Counted from the stretch's first letter, positions 31,796 to 41,248 are shown. The stretch: DNA of 64,000 nt from Pelomonas nitida (GCF_043555975.1 NZ_JBIGIA010000017.1:1-64000); one strand, 5' to 3'. Notes: a model not told the origin generated them from the sequence alone. Program-made: numbers and translations.

Positions 31796-33424
31796 TCAGC
31801 CGTCCAGCCGCTGCTGGAACACGAGGCCCGCGTGCTCGCGCAGCGCGTGGAACTTGATCTTGGGCCAGTTGGCCTCGATGGCGCGCAGCTCGGGGGCGTA
31901 CTCGACCAGCACGGTCGGCGCGTCCACGGCGTCGTAGGCCATGCGGTGGTCGTTGGCGTCGATGAAGCGCTTGAGCTCCGCCGCGTCGTCGCAGGTCACC
32001 CAGCGCGCCACCTGGAAGCGGCTGGGCATGATGCGCGCCTTGCAGCCGTACTCGTGCTCCAGGCGGTGCGCCACCACTTCGAACTGCAGCTGGCCCACGG
32101 CGCCGAGCAGCAGCACGCTGCCGGCGATGGGGCGGAACACCTGGATGGCCCCTTCCTCGCCCAGCTGCTGCAGGCCAGCCTTGAGCTGCTTGGTCTTCAG
32201 GGGGTCGGCCACCTCCACGGCGCGGAACATTTCCGGCGCGAAGAATGGCAGGCCCGTGTACTGCAGCGCCTCGCCTTCGGTGATGGTGTCGCCCAGCTGC
32301 AGCACGCCGTGGTTGGGAATGCCGATGATGTCGCCAGCGAAAGCCTCGTCCAGCAGCTCGCGCTTCTGGCTCATGAAGGTCACGACGCTGTTGGGGCGCA
32401 GCGTCTTGCCCGAGCGCACCACCTTGAGGTTCATGCCGCGCTCGAAGCGGCCCGAGGCCACGCGCACGAAGGCGATGCGGTCGCGGTGCGCCGGGTCCAT
32501 GTTGGCCTGGATCTTGAAGACCACGCCGGTGAACTTGGGCTCCTCCGGCTGCACGGTGCGCTGCATGGCGTCGCGCGCATCGGGCGCGGGCGCCAGCTCG
32601 ACGAGCGAGTCCAGCACCTCCTGCACGCCGAAGTTGTTGACGGCCGAACCGAAGAACATCGGCGTCTGCTTGCCCGACAGGAAGTCGTCGTGCGAGAACG
32701 CGGGCGCGGCCTCGCGCACCAGCTCGATCTCGCCCTGCGCGTTGTCGTATTGCATGCCGAAGCGCTCGGCATACACCGGGTTGTCCAGGCCCTCCAGCAC
32801 TTCCTCGGTGCCGGCCACGCGGTCCTCGCCGGGTGCGAACACGCGCATGCGCTGCTGGCGCAGATCCATCACGCCGTGGAACTGCTTGCCCATGCCGACC
32901 GGCCAGGTAAAGGGCACGACCGTCATGCCCAGCTCCTGCTCGATCTCGTCCATCAGCGCCAGCGGGTCCTTCACCTCGCGGTCCATCTTGTTGACGAAGG
33001 TCAGGATGGGCGTGTTGCGCGCACGGCAGACCTGCAGCAGGCGGCGCGTCTGCGGCTCCACGCCGTTGGCCGCGTCGATGACCATCAGCGCCGCGTCCAC
33101 GGCGGTCAGCACGCGGTAGGTGTCTTCCGAGAAGTCCTGGTGGCCCGGCGTGTCCAGCAGGTTGATGACGCAGTCGCGGTACTCCATCTGCATCACGCTG
33201 GATGCGACCGAGATGCCGCGCTGCTTTTCGATCTCCATCCAGTCCGAGGTCGCATGCCGCGTCGCCTTGCGCGCCTTCACCGAGCCGGCGATCTGGATCG
33301 CGCCCGAGAACAGCAGCAGCTTTTCCGTCAGCGTGGTCTTGCCGGCGTCGGGGTGGCTGATGATGGCGAAGGTGCGGCGGCGGCGGACTTCGGTTTCGAT
33401 GCGGGACGGCAGATCGGCGGACAT
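31796..33424 (-). CDS. prfC: Peptide chain release factor 3
   Basis: 542 residues from ATG at 33424, the family's usual length. GTPase motifs: G1 SHPDAGKTT near 24, G2 RGISVASSV, G3 DTPGHQDF near 90, G4 NKMD near 144. RF3 recycles RF1 and RF2 after peptide release. Single gene on the minus strand, convergent with the DUF3617 gene. Confidence 0.96.
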   Translation of the reverse strand: MSADLPSRIETEVRRRRTFAIISHPDAGKTTLTEKLLLFSGAIQIAGSVKARKATRHATSDWMEIEKQRGISVASSVMQMEYRDCVINLLDTPGHQDFSEDTYRVLTAVDAALMVIDAANGVEPQTRRLLQVCRARNTPILTFVNKMDREVKDPLALMDEIEQELGMTVVPFTWPVGMGKQFHGVMDLRQQRMRVFAPGEDRVAGTEEVLEGLDNPVYAERFGMQYDNAQGEIELVREAAPAFSHDDFLSGKQTPMFFGSAVNNFGVQEVLDSLVELAPAPDARDAMQRTVQPEEPKFTGVVFKIQANMDPAHRDRIAFVRVASGRFERGMNLKVVRSGKTLRPNSVVTFMSQKRELLDEAFAGDIIGIPNHGVLQLGDTITEGEALQYTGLPFFAPEMFRAVEVADPLKTKQLKAGLQQLGEEGAIQVFRPIAGSVLLLGAVGQLQFEVVAHRLEHEYGCKARIMPSRFQVARWVTCDDAAELKRFIDANDHRMAYDAVDAPTVLVEYAPELRAIEANWPKIKFHALREHAGLVFQQRLDG

Positions 33425-33568
33425 GGTGTGGGCTCGGAGCGAACTGCGAATTATCGGGCCTGGGTGCATCTGGGCCCTCGGCAACCGCAATCCGTCTCGT
33501 GAAGCTGGAGCGTCCACGGGTTGCCCCATTAGGCTGAACCTCTCATCGACAGCCCGATTCCGCCCGCC

Positions 33569-34929
33569 ATGAAAAGCCCCCTGCTCCGCCCGCTGATGCT
33601 GGCCCTGTGCGCCGCCACTGCCACCGCCGCCACGGCGGCCACCCCCGACGCCACCGAAGCCCGCATCGCCCGCGTGCTGGCCGGGCTGCGGCCGCCGGTC
33701 AGCTTCGTCGGCGACGCCACCTGGACGCTGCAGGACCGCATGAAGCACTACGGCGTGCCTGGCCTCACCATCACCGTCATCGACCACAACGGCCTGGCCT
33801 GGACGCGTGTCTACGGCCTGGCCGACCGCGAGCGCGGTGTGCCCGTCAAGCCGGACACCTTGTTCCAGGCCGCCTCCATCAGCAAGGCGGTGACCGCCTT
33901 CGGCGCGATGACGCTGGTGCAGGCGGGCAAGCTGTCGCTGCAGCGCCCCGTCAACGAGCAGCTCAAATCCTGGCGCATTCCCGAGAACGAGTTCACCCGC
34001 GAGACGCCGGTGACGCTGGACCACCTGCTCAGCCATACCGGCGGGCTGACGGTGCACGGCTTCATGGGCTATGCATGCTCACCGGCCGAGTCGGCGGCGA
34101 CTACGGCCTGGGCTTCGGCCTGCCGACGGTCGGGGGCGAGCCGTACTTCGCGCACGGTGGCTGGAACGAGGGCTTCTGCGCCAGCCTGATGGCCAGCCAG
34201 AACAGCGGCCAGGGCGCCGCCATCCTGATCAATGCCAACCAGCCCGCGCTGATGGACGAACTGCGCCGCGCCGTGGCCCACGAATACGGCTGGCCGGGGT
34301 TCAAGACCCTCACGCCGCTACCGGCCAGCGCCGAGGCGCTGGACAAGGCGCCGGGCCGCTACCGCGTCAACGCCGAGCAGGCCGTGGTGGTCACACGCCA
34401 GGGGCAACGCTTGTTCATCGCTGCCGTGGGAGAGCCGGCCAGCGAACTGGTGCAGGTGGCGGGTGGGCGCTACCTGCAACGCGACCAAGAGCTGGCGCGC
34501 CGCTTCGAGCCCGATGCCGACGGGCGCTGGCAGCTGCGCATGGAGCGCGCGCAGGGCGGCCCTCAGCTGCTGCCGAGGCTGCCAGACGATCAGCAGACGC
34601 CGCGCGAGCGGCTGTTGGCCGGCGACCAGGCCGGCGCGCTGGCTGCCTACCGCGTGCTGCGCGACAGCGGCGACGAAGCCGGCAGCGAGGCCTATCTGAA
34701 CCGTCAGGCCTATGGGCTGGCGCGCGGCGGCAGCACCGCCACGGCCGTGACGCTGATGACCCTGAACACCGAGCTGTATCCCGAATCAGCCAATGCCTGG
34801 GACAGCCTGGGCGAGGTGTATCTCATGCGTGACGACAAGCCGCAAGCCCGCCAGGCCTACCGCAAGGCGCTGGCACTGCAACCGAACCTGGGCTCCGCCC
34901 AGGCGGCGCTGCGGCGGCTGGGCGATTAG
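33569..34929 (+). pseudogene. Broken serine hydrolase (class-C beta-lactamase-like) with C-terminal TPR
   Basis: The first frame (33569 to about 34075) has a signal peptide and the SxxK motif SISK in FQAASISKAVTAFG, and runs to HLLSHTGGLTVHGFMGYA. The protein then continues only in another frame, from MLTGRVGGDYGLGFGL through HGGWNEGF, a probable KTG-equivalent HGG, to a TPR-like C-terminus ending ALQPNLGSAQAALRRL. The central 150 or so residues of the family, including the YxN catalytic tyrosine, are missing at the junction GCATGC (34071-34079). This is a deletion plus frame change; a misassembly is possible. Confidence 0.75.
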
Positions 34930-35092
34930 GGCAGGCATCCCGAGCCTGTGCTGCAGCACCAAACCTTGCATTCGATGCGGCAGGCCATGGGCTCTGTCAA
35001 AGTCGGTGTCGGCGAACCGAACGGCGAACGGCCAGCCGGTGCTGGAGGTGCCGATGGCTGCCCGGCCCCAAGCAGGACCGTCGAGCGGCGCG

Positions 35093-35788
35093 CTACATCC
35101 CTTTGAACCGCCCGCGCTGCGCGCGGCTGACAGGCAGCGGGTGGATCTGGCCACGCAAATGCACCCAAAGCTCCCCGTCGTCACGGCGCTCGATGCGCTC
35201 GATCGCGCGCGCATTCACGACCGAGCCGCGGTGGATCTGCCAGAACAGCTGCGGGTCCAGTTGCTCGATCAGCTCGCCCAGCGAAGTGCGCAGCAGCAGG
35301 TTCTCGCCGCCCTGGCTCAGCGCGCGCGTGTGGCGCAGCTCCGAGCGCAGCGCGGCGATGTGCTCCACGTCCATCAGCTTCATCGTGTTGCCGGTCCAGG
35401 CCTGCAGGAAGCGCAGCTTCTCAGGCGTGGCGGCACCCTGCTGCCTCAGCCGCTGAACGGTGGCAGCCAGGCGCGCGGGCGTCAGTGGTTTGCGCAGGTA
35501 GTCAACCGCGCCGTGTTCGAAGGCGTCCAGGGCATGTTCGGCATGTGCGGTAACGAACACCAGTCGCGTGCCTTGAGGAGCCAGGCCGGCCAGCGTGAGG
35601 CCGTCGATGCCGGGCATGCGGATGTCGAGGAAGGCGACGTCGGGCCGCAACTCGTCCAGCAGGCGGCGCGCTTCGGTGCCATTGCGCGCCCGGGCCACGA
35701 TGGTGAGGTCGGGCCAGGCGTCAGCCAGCAGCTGCTGGATCTCGTCGAGCAGTTGGGGTTCATCGTCGGCGATGAGCGCAGTCGTCAT
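35093..35788 (-). CDS. LytTR-family response regulator
   Basis: 231 residues. Receiver domain: IADDEPQ (Asp-Asp), FLDIRMPGIDG with phosphoacceptor Asp near 54, VTAHAEHALDAF, and Lys in LRKPL. A C-terminal LytTR DNA-binding domain runs from about 135, with FWQIHRGSVVNARAIERIERRDDGELWVHLRG, typical of LytR/AlgR. Its start overlaps the kinase stop by 4 bases, so the two form a LytS/LytR-type two-component system. Confidence 0.93.
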   Translation of the reverse strand: MTTALIADDEPQLLDEIQQLLADAWPDLTIVARARNGTEARRLLDELRPDVAFLDIRMPGIDGLTLAGLAPQGTRLVFVTAHAEHALDAFEHGAVDYLRKPLTPARLAATVQRLRQQGAATPEKLRFLQAWTGNTMKLMDVEHIAALRSELRHTRALSQGGENLLLRTSLGELIEQLDPQLFWQIHRGSVVNARAIERIERRDDGELWVHLRGQIHPLPVSRAQRGRFKGM

Positions 35789-36822
35789 GTCAGAGGCAGA
35801 GTCAGCGTGGCTTCGGTGAGTCCGCGCGCATTGGTGGCGAGGCTCAGCCGTCCGCCGTCGCCATAGAGCGCCTTCAGGCGTTGGCGCAGGTTCGCCAGCG
35901 CCATGCCGTGACCGGCCGGTTCGGCATCGCGGCGCAGCGGGGCTCCGCTGTTGGCCACGCCCAGCTCCAACCGGTCACCATCGCGTGCGGCCCAAAGCAG
36001 CACCTCGCCGCCTGCCTCGCTGGGCTCAATGCCGTGCTGGATCGCGTTCTCTATCAGTGGCTGCAATATGAGCGGCGGCAGCGGCAGGTGCTGCAGCGAC
36101 GCCTCCACGTCGATGCGATAGCGGAGCCTGCCGCCCAGACGCAGCGCCATGATGGCCAGGTAGTGCTCGACGAGCTGACATTCCTCGCCCAGCGTGGTTT
36201 CGGTCTGGCGGGCCCGCGTCAGCGCGACGTCGAACAGGCCGCTGATCGCATCCAGCAGCGGCAGCGACTGGTTCGACCCCTGGCGGATGAAGCTGCGTAG
36301 CGTGGCCAACGTGTTGAACAGGAAATGAGGCTCGATCTGCGCCTGCAACATCTGCAACTCGGCGCGCAGTCGGGCGCGATCCGCCTCCACACGGCGCACC
36401 GCTCGCAGGCGGCGCAGGCCTTGCAGCAGCGGCAAGCCCAGCAGCGCGGCGTTGAAGCTCAGATGCAGCCAGAAGCGGGTAAGCCGGTCTGCGGCGGCCA
36501 TCGAATCGTGCAGCAGAGCTTGCTCGACGCTCCAACCCAGCGCAGCGCCCGTCAGCAGGATCGCAAGCAGCAAGGCTGGCAGCAGCGCGCGGGCCTGCGG
36601 CCCGGTGCGCCGTGCCAGCAGGCCACTCAGACCGTCGGCGGCGGCGTGACCAGCCCACAAGCCCAGCGACAGCGCCCAGGCGGGCTGGGCGCGAAGGAAC
36701 AAAGCCGACAGCCCGAACAGCGCCAGCCCGGCCAGCAAGGGCGCAGGCCGGCGCCAGCCCACCCCCTCTTCGCGGACGGCCTGGGCCAGATCGTTGCCGA
36801 ACGTGGACGCTGCGGTGGTCAA
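35785..36822 (-). CDS. LytS/YehU-type sensor histidine kinase
   Basis: 345 residues. About four N-terminal transmembrane segments are followed by the His_kinase domain: phosphoacceptor His in QIEPHFLFNTLATLRSFI, then the ATPase N box LIENAIQHGI and G box GHGMALANLRQRL. The sensor part is only membrane helices. Its TTG start overlaps the upstream gene's TGA by two bases, and it overlaps the response regulator by 4 bases, so all three genes are translationally coupled. Confidence 0.88.
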   Translation of the reverse strand: MTTAASTFGNDLAQAVREEGVGWRRPAPLLAGLALFGLSALFLRAQPAWALSLGLWAGHAAADGLSGLLARRTGPQARALLPALLLAILLTGAALGWSVEQALLHDSMAAADRLTRFWLHLSFNAALLGLPLLQGLRRLRAVRRVEADRARLRAELQMLQAQIEPHFLFNTLATLRSFIRQGSNQSLPLLDAISGLFDVALTRARQTETTLGEECQLVEHYLAIMALRLGGRLRYRIDVEASLQHLPLPPLILQPLIENAIQHGIEPSEAGGEVLLWAARDGDRLELGVANSGAPLRRDAEPAGHGMALANLRQRLKALYGDGGRLSLATNARGLTEATLTLPLT

Positions 36823-37388
36823 GGCGGCGTCATGGCGCGGGGCTGGCGTGGCAGCACCGGCGCGCCACTCTCACCGGTAACCGCCACGCCGTTGCCCACC
36901 ACCTCAAGCTGGAACGCCGTGGCCTGCAGCTGGCCGCCCCCGTTGAGCAGGAAGCCGAAGCTGAGCGCGGTGGCGTCGGCCGGGATGTCCAGCACAACCT
37001 CGGCGGGCTGCCAGCCGAAGCTGCCGCGCAGCGGCCGGTTGTACATGTTGTCGAACGCCGCAGCGCGCTGGCCGACGTCAGCACGCATCCACAGGCCGCC
37101 CCAGGCTGCGAGTTGGTCGGCGCGCAATTGGGCGCTCAGACGCACGCGCTTGCCGGCGTAATCGGTGCCGGCGATCTGCTGCATCAGTGTCGAAAAACCG
37201 GTGGTGCCGGGCTGGCAGTCCAGGCTGAAGACCCGGGTGCTGGGGGCGCCAGCGACGGAAGCGACGTCGCCTTTACAAGTCTGCGCGTCACCCGTCTGCA
37301 ACCAGCCCGGCGGCAGGCCCTCGGGCTTGGCCAGCGCGGTGGCGAGTACGCCGACCCCGATGGCGGCAATGATGGCGGAGGCTTTCAT
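36819..37388 (-). CDS. Secreted beta-sandwich-like protein coupled to a two-component system
   Basis: 189 residues from ATG at 37388 with a signal peptide. The region DAQTCKGDVASVAG, FSTLMQQIAGTDYAGKRVRLSAQLRAD and GLWMRADVG...FDNMYNRPLRG...PADATALSFGFLLNGGGQ matches a domain that recurs in bacterial regulators and exported proteins and probably folds as a jelly roll. The stop overlaps the kinase start (36819-36822). An inverted repeat lies 36 bases upstream. It may be a periplasmic ligand-binding partner of the kinase, which lacks its own sensor domain. Confidence 0.7.
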   Translation of the reverse strand: MKASAIIAAIGVGVLATALAKPEGLPPGWLQTGDAQTCKGDVASVAGAPSTRVFSLDCQPGTTGFSTLMQQIAGTDYAGKRVRLSAQLRADQLAAWGGLWMRADVGQRAAAFDNMYNRPLRGSFGWQPAEVVLDIPADATALSFGFLLNGGGQLQATAFQLEVVGNGVAVTGESGAPVLPRQPRAMTPP

Positions 37389-37423
37389 CAATCGATCTCC
37401 CGTGACGGACGCGAATCGGTCCG

Positions 37424-37458
37424 CCCGCAGACTAGGTTTTCGAGGCCTGGTCTGCGGG
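37424..37458. promoter_or_regulatory. Long inverted repeat upstream of the secreted-protein/LytSR operon
   Basis: CCCGCAGACTAGG (37424-37436) and CCTGGTCTGCGGG (37446-37458) pair over 13 bases with one mismatch around a 9-base loop. It lies 36 bases upstream of the 37388 start and 64 bases after dps. It could be an operator for the LytTR regulator, or a terminator for dps, though no T tract follows. Confidence 0.5.
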
Positions 37459-37521
37459 TCAACGGGGTGAACGGGCCCGCTGCGCGCAGCAGCTGCGCAA
37501 AAGCCGACACCAGTGGCGCGT

Positions 37522-38022
37522 TCACTCCTCCAGCAGGCTGCGCAGCATCCACGCCGTCTGCTCATGCACCGTGATGCGTTGCGTCAGCAGGTCGGCGGTG
37601 GGCTCGTCGCCGGCCTTGTCGACGACCGGGAAGAGCTGGCGCGCCGTGCGGGCGACGGCTTCGTGGCCTTCCTTCAGGATGCGCACCATCTCCAGCGCCT
37701 TGGGCGGCGTGGCGGGCGCGTCGGGCAGGCCGCTGAGCTTGGCGAACTGGCCGTAGCTGCCGGGCGCGGCATGGCCCAGCGAGCGGATGCGCTCGGCCAC
37801 CGGGTCCACGGCGTTCCACAGTTCGGTGTACTGCGTCATGAACATCGTGTGCAGCGTGTTGAACATCGGGCCGACGACGTTCCAGTGGAAGTTGTGCGTC
37901 GTCAGGTACAGCGTGTAGGTCTCGGCCAGCAGCTGGGACAGGCCGGCGGCGATGGCGGCGCGGTCCTTGTCGCTGATGCCGATGCTGATGCTGGTGGTGC
38001 GGGCAGAGGATTTCTTGGGCAT
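37522..38022 (-). CDS. dps: Dps-family DNA-binding ferritin-like protein
   Basis: 166 residues from ATG at 38022 (ribosome site GGAG eight bases upstream). The Dps ferroxidase motif THNFHWNVVGPMFNTLHTMFMTQYTELWNAVDPVAERIRSLG carries the His, Asp and Glu ligands of the inter-subunit iron site. A Lys/Arg-Ser-rich N-terminal tail (MPKKSSART) fits DNA binding. Dps dodecamers store iron using hydrogen peroxide and coat DNA in stationary phase. oxyR lies 1.4 kb away and is a probable regulator, though no site was identified. Confidence 0.95.
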   Translation of the reverse strand: MPKKSSARTTSISIGISDKDRAAIAAGLSQLLAETYTLYLTTHNFHWNVVGPMFNTLHTMFMTQYTELWNAVDPVAERIRSLGHAAPGSYGQFAKLSGLPDAPATPPKALEMVRILKEGHEAVARTARQLFPVVDKAGDEPTADLLTQRITVHEQTAWMLRSLLEE

Positions 38023-38107
38023 TGGGAGGCTCCGTAAGGGATGGGCCAAGCCTAACGGATGCGCCGCGCCCGCGCTCGCCCGGGGCGGCGGCCCGCACCA
38101 ACTGCCC

Positions 38108-38142
38108 GGTGCAGAAAAAGCAAAGGCGCCCGCAGGCGCCTT
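38108..38142 (-). terminator. Rho-independent terminator of the PEP-CTERM protease gene
   Basis: On the minus strand, after the protease stop, AAGGCGCC-TGCG-GGCGCCTT forms a perfect 8-bp stem followed by TTTGCTTTTTC. The stem and the T-rich tail are typical of an intrinsic terminator. Confidence 0.8.
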
Positions 38143-38158
38143 CGAAACCGCGTCGTTC

Positions 38159-39277
38159 TCAGGCGCGGCGCTTGCGGCGCGACATGCCCATCACAGCGAG
38201 GCACATGCCCGCCAGCGCAACGCTGCCCGGCTCCGGCACGGTGGCCATGGCGGCATCGATGAAGTCGCGGTGGATGCTGACCGGTACGAAACCGTTGAAC
38301 TCGCCGAAGCTGTTGTTCAACGCGTCGTCCACGTCGCCCCAGCCGCTGCCAAAGGTCAGGCCGAAGGACGTCACCGAGGCCACCAGGTCGCCGATGAACT
38401 CCGGCCCCCCCGAGTCGCCACCCGCGCTGGAGACTTCGTCCGCACCGACACCGGTGTTGCAGTACTTGTCGCTCGGAGCGATGCCGAAGCCGAAGACGGC
38501 GATGTTGCAGCTCAGATCGTTGGCGCCCGTGCCATTGTCAAAGTCGGCCAGGTAAGTGTTTTCGATCTGGCTGGCGGGTTCGCTGAGCACGTCATCCCAC
38601 AGGCCGCCGAAGTCGGTGTCGCCAAGGCGGAAGTCGTAGCGGTTGTCGCCCTGGCGCAGGCGACCGGTGCCGGCGTTCACACCGACGTCACCGCCACCGG
38701 TCGAGCGGCCGCCATAGCCCGCGATGTTGTAGTCCAGCCCGGTCAGATCGTCGCCGCCGTACAGGCCGTGTGCCTTGACGCTGGAGTCGACGAAGTCGTC
38801 CAGCGTCAACACGGCGATGTCGTTCTGGTCGATGACATGGCCGGTGTAGTCAGAGTGCACGTAGTAGTTGGTCACGCCGTAGCTGAACGTCGGCGCTTGC
38901 CAGGTCACGTTGTCGGGGTTGGCGCCGGTGTAGAAGTACACCGAGGTGCTGAGCGGGCGAGCCGCAGTGCCGTCACTGACGCAGTGGGCTGCCGTCAAGA
39001 TGGAGCGCTGGTTGGCCAGCAAGGTGCCGGAGCAGATGAAGGCACCCGCCGCACCGTAGTCCGTGATGATCGTCGCCACGCCGCTGTACTGAGACCGGGG
39101 CGCGAAGTAGCGCGGATCGCCGCCAGAGGCTGCGGTGCCGGTGGACGTGACGCCAACGATGGTGCTGTTGGCGGTCCAGTTCAGGCCGCTGTAGCTGCCC
39201 GACAAAGACTTGAAGTCGGCGTGCGCGCTGCCGGCGGCCAGCAGAGCCACGGCCAATGCTGCTAGAGACTGCTTCAC
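38159..39277 (-). CDS. Secreted trypsin-like serine protease with PEP-CTERM anchor
   Basis: 372 residues, GTG start with ribosome site GGGAGAA six bases upstream, and a signal peptide (AHA|DF). The S1 catalytic triad is visible: His in LTAAHC, Asp in NDIAVLTLDDF and Ser in SAGGDSGGP. The C-terminus is VPEPGSVALAGMCLAVMGM followed by RRKRRA: the PEP-CTERM sorting signal, a hydrophobic helix and a basic tail, which an exosortase/EpsH system processes. No exosortase is in this window. Lower predicted Gly/Ser/Thr bias than neighbours is normal for this secreted class. Confidence 0.92.
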   Translation of the reverse strand: MKQSLAALAVALLAAGSAHADFKSLSGSYSGLNWTANSTIVGVTSTGTAASGGDPRYFAPRSQYSGVATIITDYGAAGAFICSGTLLANQRSILTAAHCVSDGTAARPLSTSVYFYTGANPDNVTWQAPTFSYGVTNYYVHSDYTGHVIDQNDIAVLTLDDFVDSSVKAHGLYGGDDLTGLDYNIAGYGGRSTGGGDVGVNAGTGRLRQGDNRYDFRLGDTDFGGLWDDVLSEPASQIENTYLADFDNGTGANDLSCNIAVFGFGIAPSDKYCNTGVGADEVSSAGGDSGGPEFIGDLVASVTSFGLTFGSGWGDVDDALNNSFGEFNGFVPVSIHRDFIDAAMATVPEPGSVALAGMCLAVMGMSRRKRRA

Positions 39278-39430
39278 AAAGATTCTCCCTGGGTGGAATC
39301 TCCCTGCCGCCAGCCCGCTCGTTATCGCGTTAGCAAGCAGGGAAAAGAGGTGAATGTGAAGCTACAACTATCGTTCCGGTTGGCGTGCGCGCCGGCGGAC
39401 CTCCTCCCCGTTTTGGGGGGAGGGTTTGCC

Positions 39431-40351
39431 TCAACTCAGCCGCTTCACGCCGTCCAGCTCGCAGGCGTAGATGGCGTTGCGCAAGGCCGCGATGGCCTCG
39501 TAGCGCGTGAAGCTGCGCCGCCAGGCCAGCACGACGCGCCGCGTGGGGATGGGCTCGCTGAAGGGCACGAACTTCAAATGCGGTGACGGCTCGCGCGGCA
39601 GCGACAGGCGTGGCACCACGGTCACGCCCATGCCGGAGGCCACCATGTGCTTGATGGTCTCCAGCGACGAGCCCTCGAAGCTCTTGCGGATGCCCTCGGC
39701 GTCGCTGGAGAAGCGCGCGAACTCGGGGCAGACCTCCAGCACATGGTCACGGAAGCAATGGCCGTTGCCCAGCAGCAGCATGGTCTCGGCCTTCAGTTCC
39801 TCGGCGCTGATGCTCGTGCGGCTGGCCAGCGCATGGCCGGCGGGCAGGGCCACCATGAACGGCTCTTCGTACAGCGGCGCGGTGGCCAGTCCCGCGTCGG
39901 GAAAGGGGTCGGCGAGGATGGCGCAGTCCAGCTCGCCGGTGCGCAGCATGTCCAGCAGCTTCACCGTGAAGTTCTCCTGCAGCATCAGCGGCATCTGCGG
40001 GTACTTCTCGATCGTGTGGCGCACCAGCTCGGGCAGCAGGTAGGGGCCGATCGTGTAGATGATGCCCAGCCGCAGCGCACCGGCCAGCGGGTCCTTGCCG
40101 CGCTTGGCGATCTCCTTGATGGCGCCGGCCTGGTCCAGCACCGACTGCGCCTGGCGCACGATCTCCTCGCCCAGCGGCGTGACGGACACCTCGCTGCCGC
40201 CACGCTCGAAGATCTTGACGTCGAGTTCTTCTTCGAGCTTCTTGATCGCGACCGACAGCGTCGGCTGCGACACGAAGCAGGCTTCGGCGGCACGGCCGAA
40301 GTGGCGCTCGCGGGCAACGGCGACGATGTAGCGCAACTCGGTCAGGGTCAT
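39431..40351 (-). CDS. oxyR: LysR-family hydrogen-peroxide sensor OxyR
   Basis: 306 residues. N-terminal HTH: RHFGRAAEACFVSQPTLSVAIKKLEEELDVKIFER. The redox pair is GNGHCFRDHVLEVC, two Cys nine residues apart exactly as in E. coli OxyR Cys199/Cys208, and the sequence GHCFRD is diagnostic. It activates catalase, alkyl hydroperoxide reductase and dps on oxidation. Divergent from panB across an 88-base gap, which should contain its autoregulated promoter. Confidence 0.95.
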   Translation of the reverse strand: MTLTELRYIVAVARERHFGRAAEACFVSQPTLSVAIKKLEEELDVKIFERGGSEVSVTPLGEEIVRQAQSVLDQAGAIKEIAKRGKDPLAGALRLGIIYTIGPYLLPELVRHTIEKYPQMPLMLQENFTVKLLDMLRTGELDCAILADPFPDAGLATAPLYEEPFMVALPAGHALASRTSISAEELKAETMLLLGNGHCFRDHVLEVCPEFARFSSDAEGIRKSFEGSSLETIKHMVASGMGVTVVPRLSLPREPSPHLKFVPFSEPIPTRRVVLAWRRSFTRYEAIAALRNAIYACELDGVKRLS

Positions 40352-40439
40352 GGTCAGGCAAGCACTTCAGGGCAAGGCCCCGAACGCTACACTGCGCCCG
40401 CCCTGGGCGGTGGTTCAGGGTTTTCACTGAGAGGATGCC

Positions 40440-41246
40440 ATGACTGATCGCAAGCCCATGACGCTGCCGCGCCTCGCGCAGATGCATGCCAGCGGCGAGA
40501 AGATTGCGATGCTGACTTGCTACGACGCGGCCTTCGCGAGCCTGCTGGACGAGGCGGGCGTGGACATGCTGCTGATCGGCGACTCGCTGGGCAATGTGCT
40601 GCAGGGGCGCGGCTCCACGGCACCGGTCAGCCTGGACGACATGCTGTACCACACGACCTGCGTGCGTCGCGGCGTGAAGTACGCCTTCGTCGTCGCCGAC
40701 CTGCCGTTCGACAGCTATCACGTCAGCAAGGAGGAGGCCTGGAAGAGTGCCGCCGCGCTGGTGAAGGCTGGTGCCCACATGGTCAAGCTGGAAGGCGGCG
40801 GCTGGACGGCCGAGACCGTGCGTTTCCTGAGCGAGCGCGGCATTCCGGTGTGCGTGCACCTGGGCTTCACGCCGCAGACGGTCACCGCCCTGGGCGGCTT
40901 CAAGGTGCAGGGCCGCGACGAGGAAAGTGCCGCGCGCATGAAGCGCGAGTCCCAGCAGGCCGTGCAGGCCGGCGCTGCCATGCTGCTGTACGAGATGGTG
41001 CCGGCCGCGCTGGCCGCCGAGATCACGGCCGCTTCCCCAGTGCCCGTCATCGGCATCGGCGCCGGTGTCGGCTGCTCGGGCCAGGTGCTGGTGCTGCACG
41101 ACATGCTCAACATCACGCCCGGCCGCAAGCCGCGCTTCGTCAAGGACTTCATGGCCGGCAAGGACTCCGTGCTGGCGGGCGTGAAGGGCTATGTCGACGA
41201 GGTGAAGGCCGGGGCCTTCCCCGTGAACGCCGTGCACGGATTCTGA
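40440..41246 (+). CDS. panB: 3-methyl-2-oxobutanoate hydroxymethyltransferase
   Basis: 268 residues. Conserved LTCYDAAFASLLDEAGVD near 22, LLIGDSLGNVLQG, and GIGAGVGCSGQVLVLHDML (the family has GIGAG) are present, and the catalytic Glu lies in YEMVPAALA. PanB makes ketopantoate from 2-oxoisovalerate and methylene-THF, the first step of pantothenate synthesis. panC follows by 2 bases, so the two form an operon. Confidence 0.96.
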   Translation: MTDRKPMTLPRLAQMHASGEKIAMLTCYDAAFASLLDEAGVDMLLIGDSLGNVLQGRGSTAPVSLDDMLYHTTCVRRGVKYAFVVADLPFDSYHVSKEEAWKSAAALVKAGAHMVKLEGGGWTAETVRFLSERGIPVCVHLGFTPQTVTALGGFKVQGRDEESAARMKRESQQAVQAGAAMLLYEMVPAALAAEITAASPVPVIGIGAGVGCSGQVLVLHDMLNITPGRKPRFVKDFMAGKDSVLAGVKGYVDEVKAGAFPVNAVHGF

Positions 41247-41248
41247 AT

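Noticed and set aside
39401..39423. GC hairpin after oxyR as terminator
   Set aside because: Stem of about 7 bp without a T tract; too weak to call.
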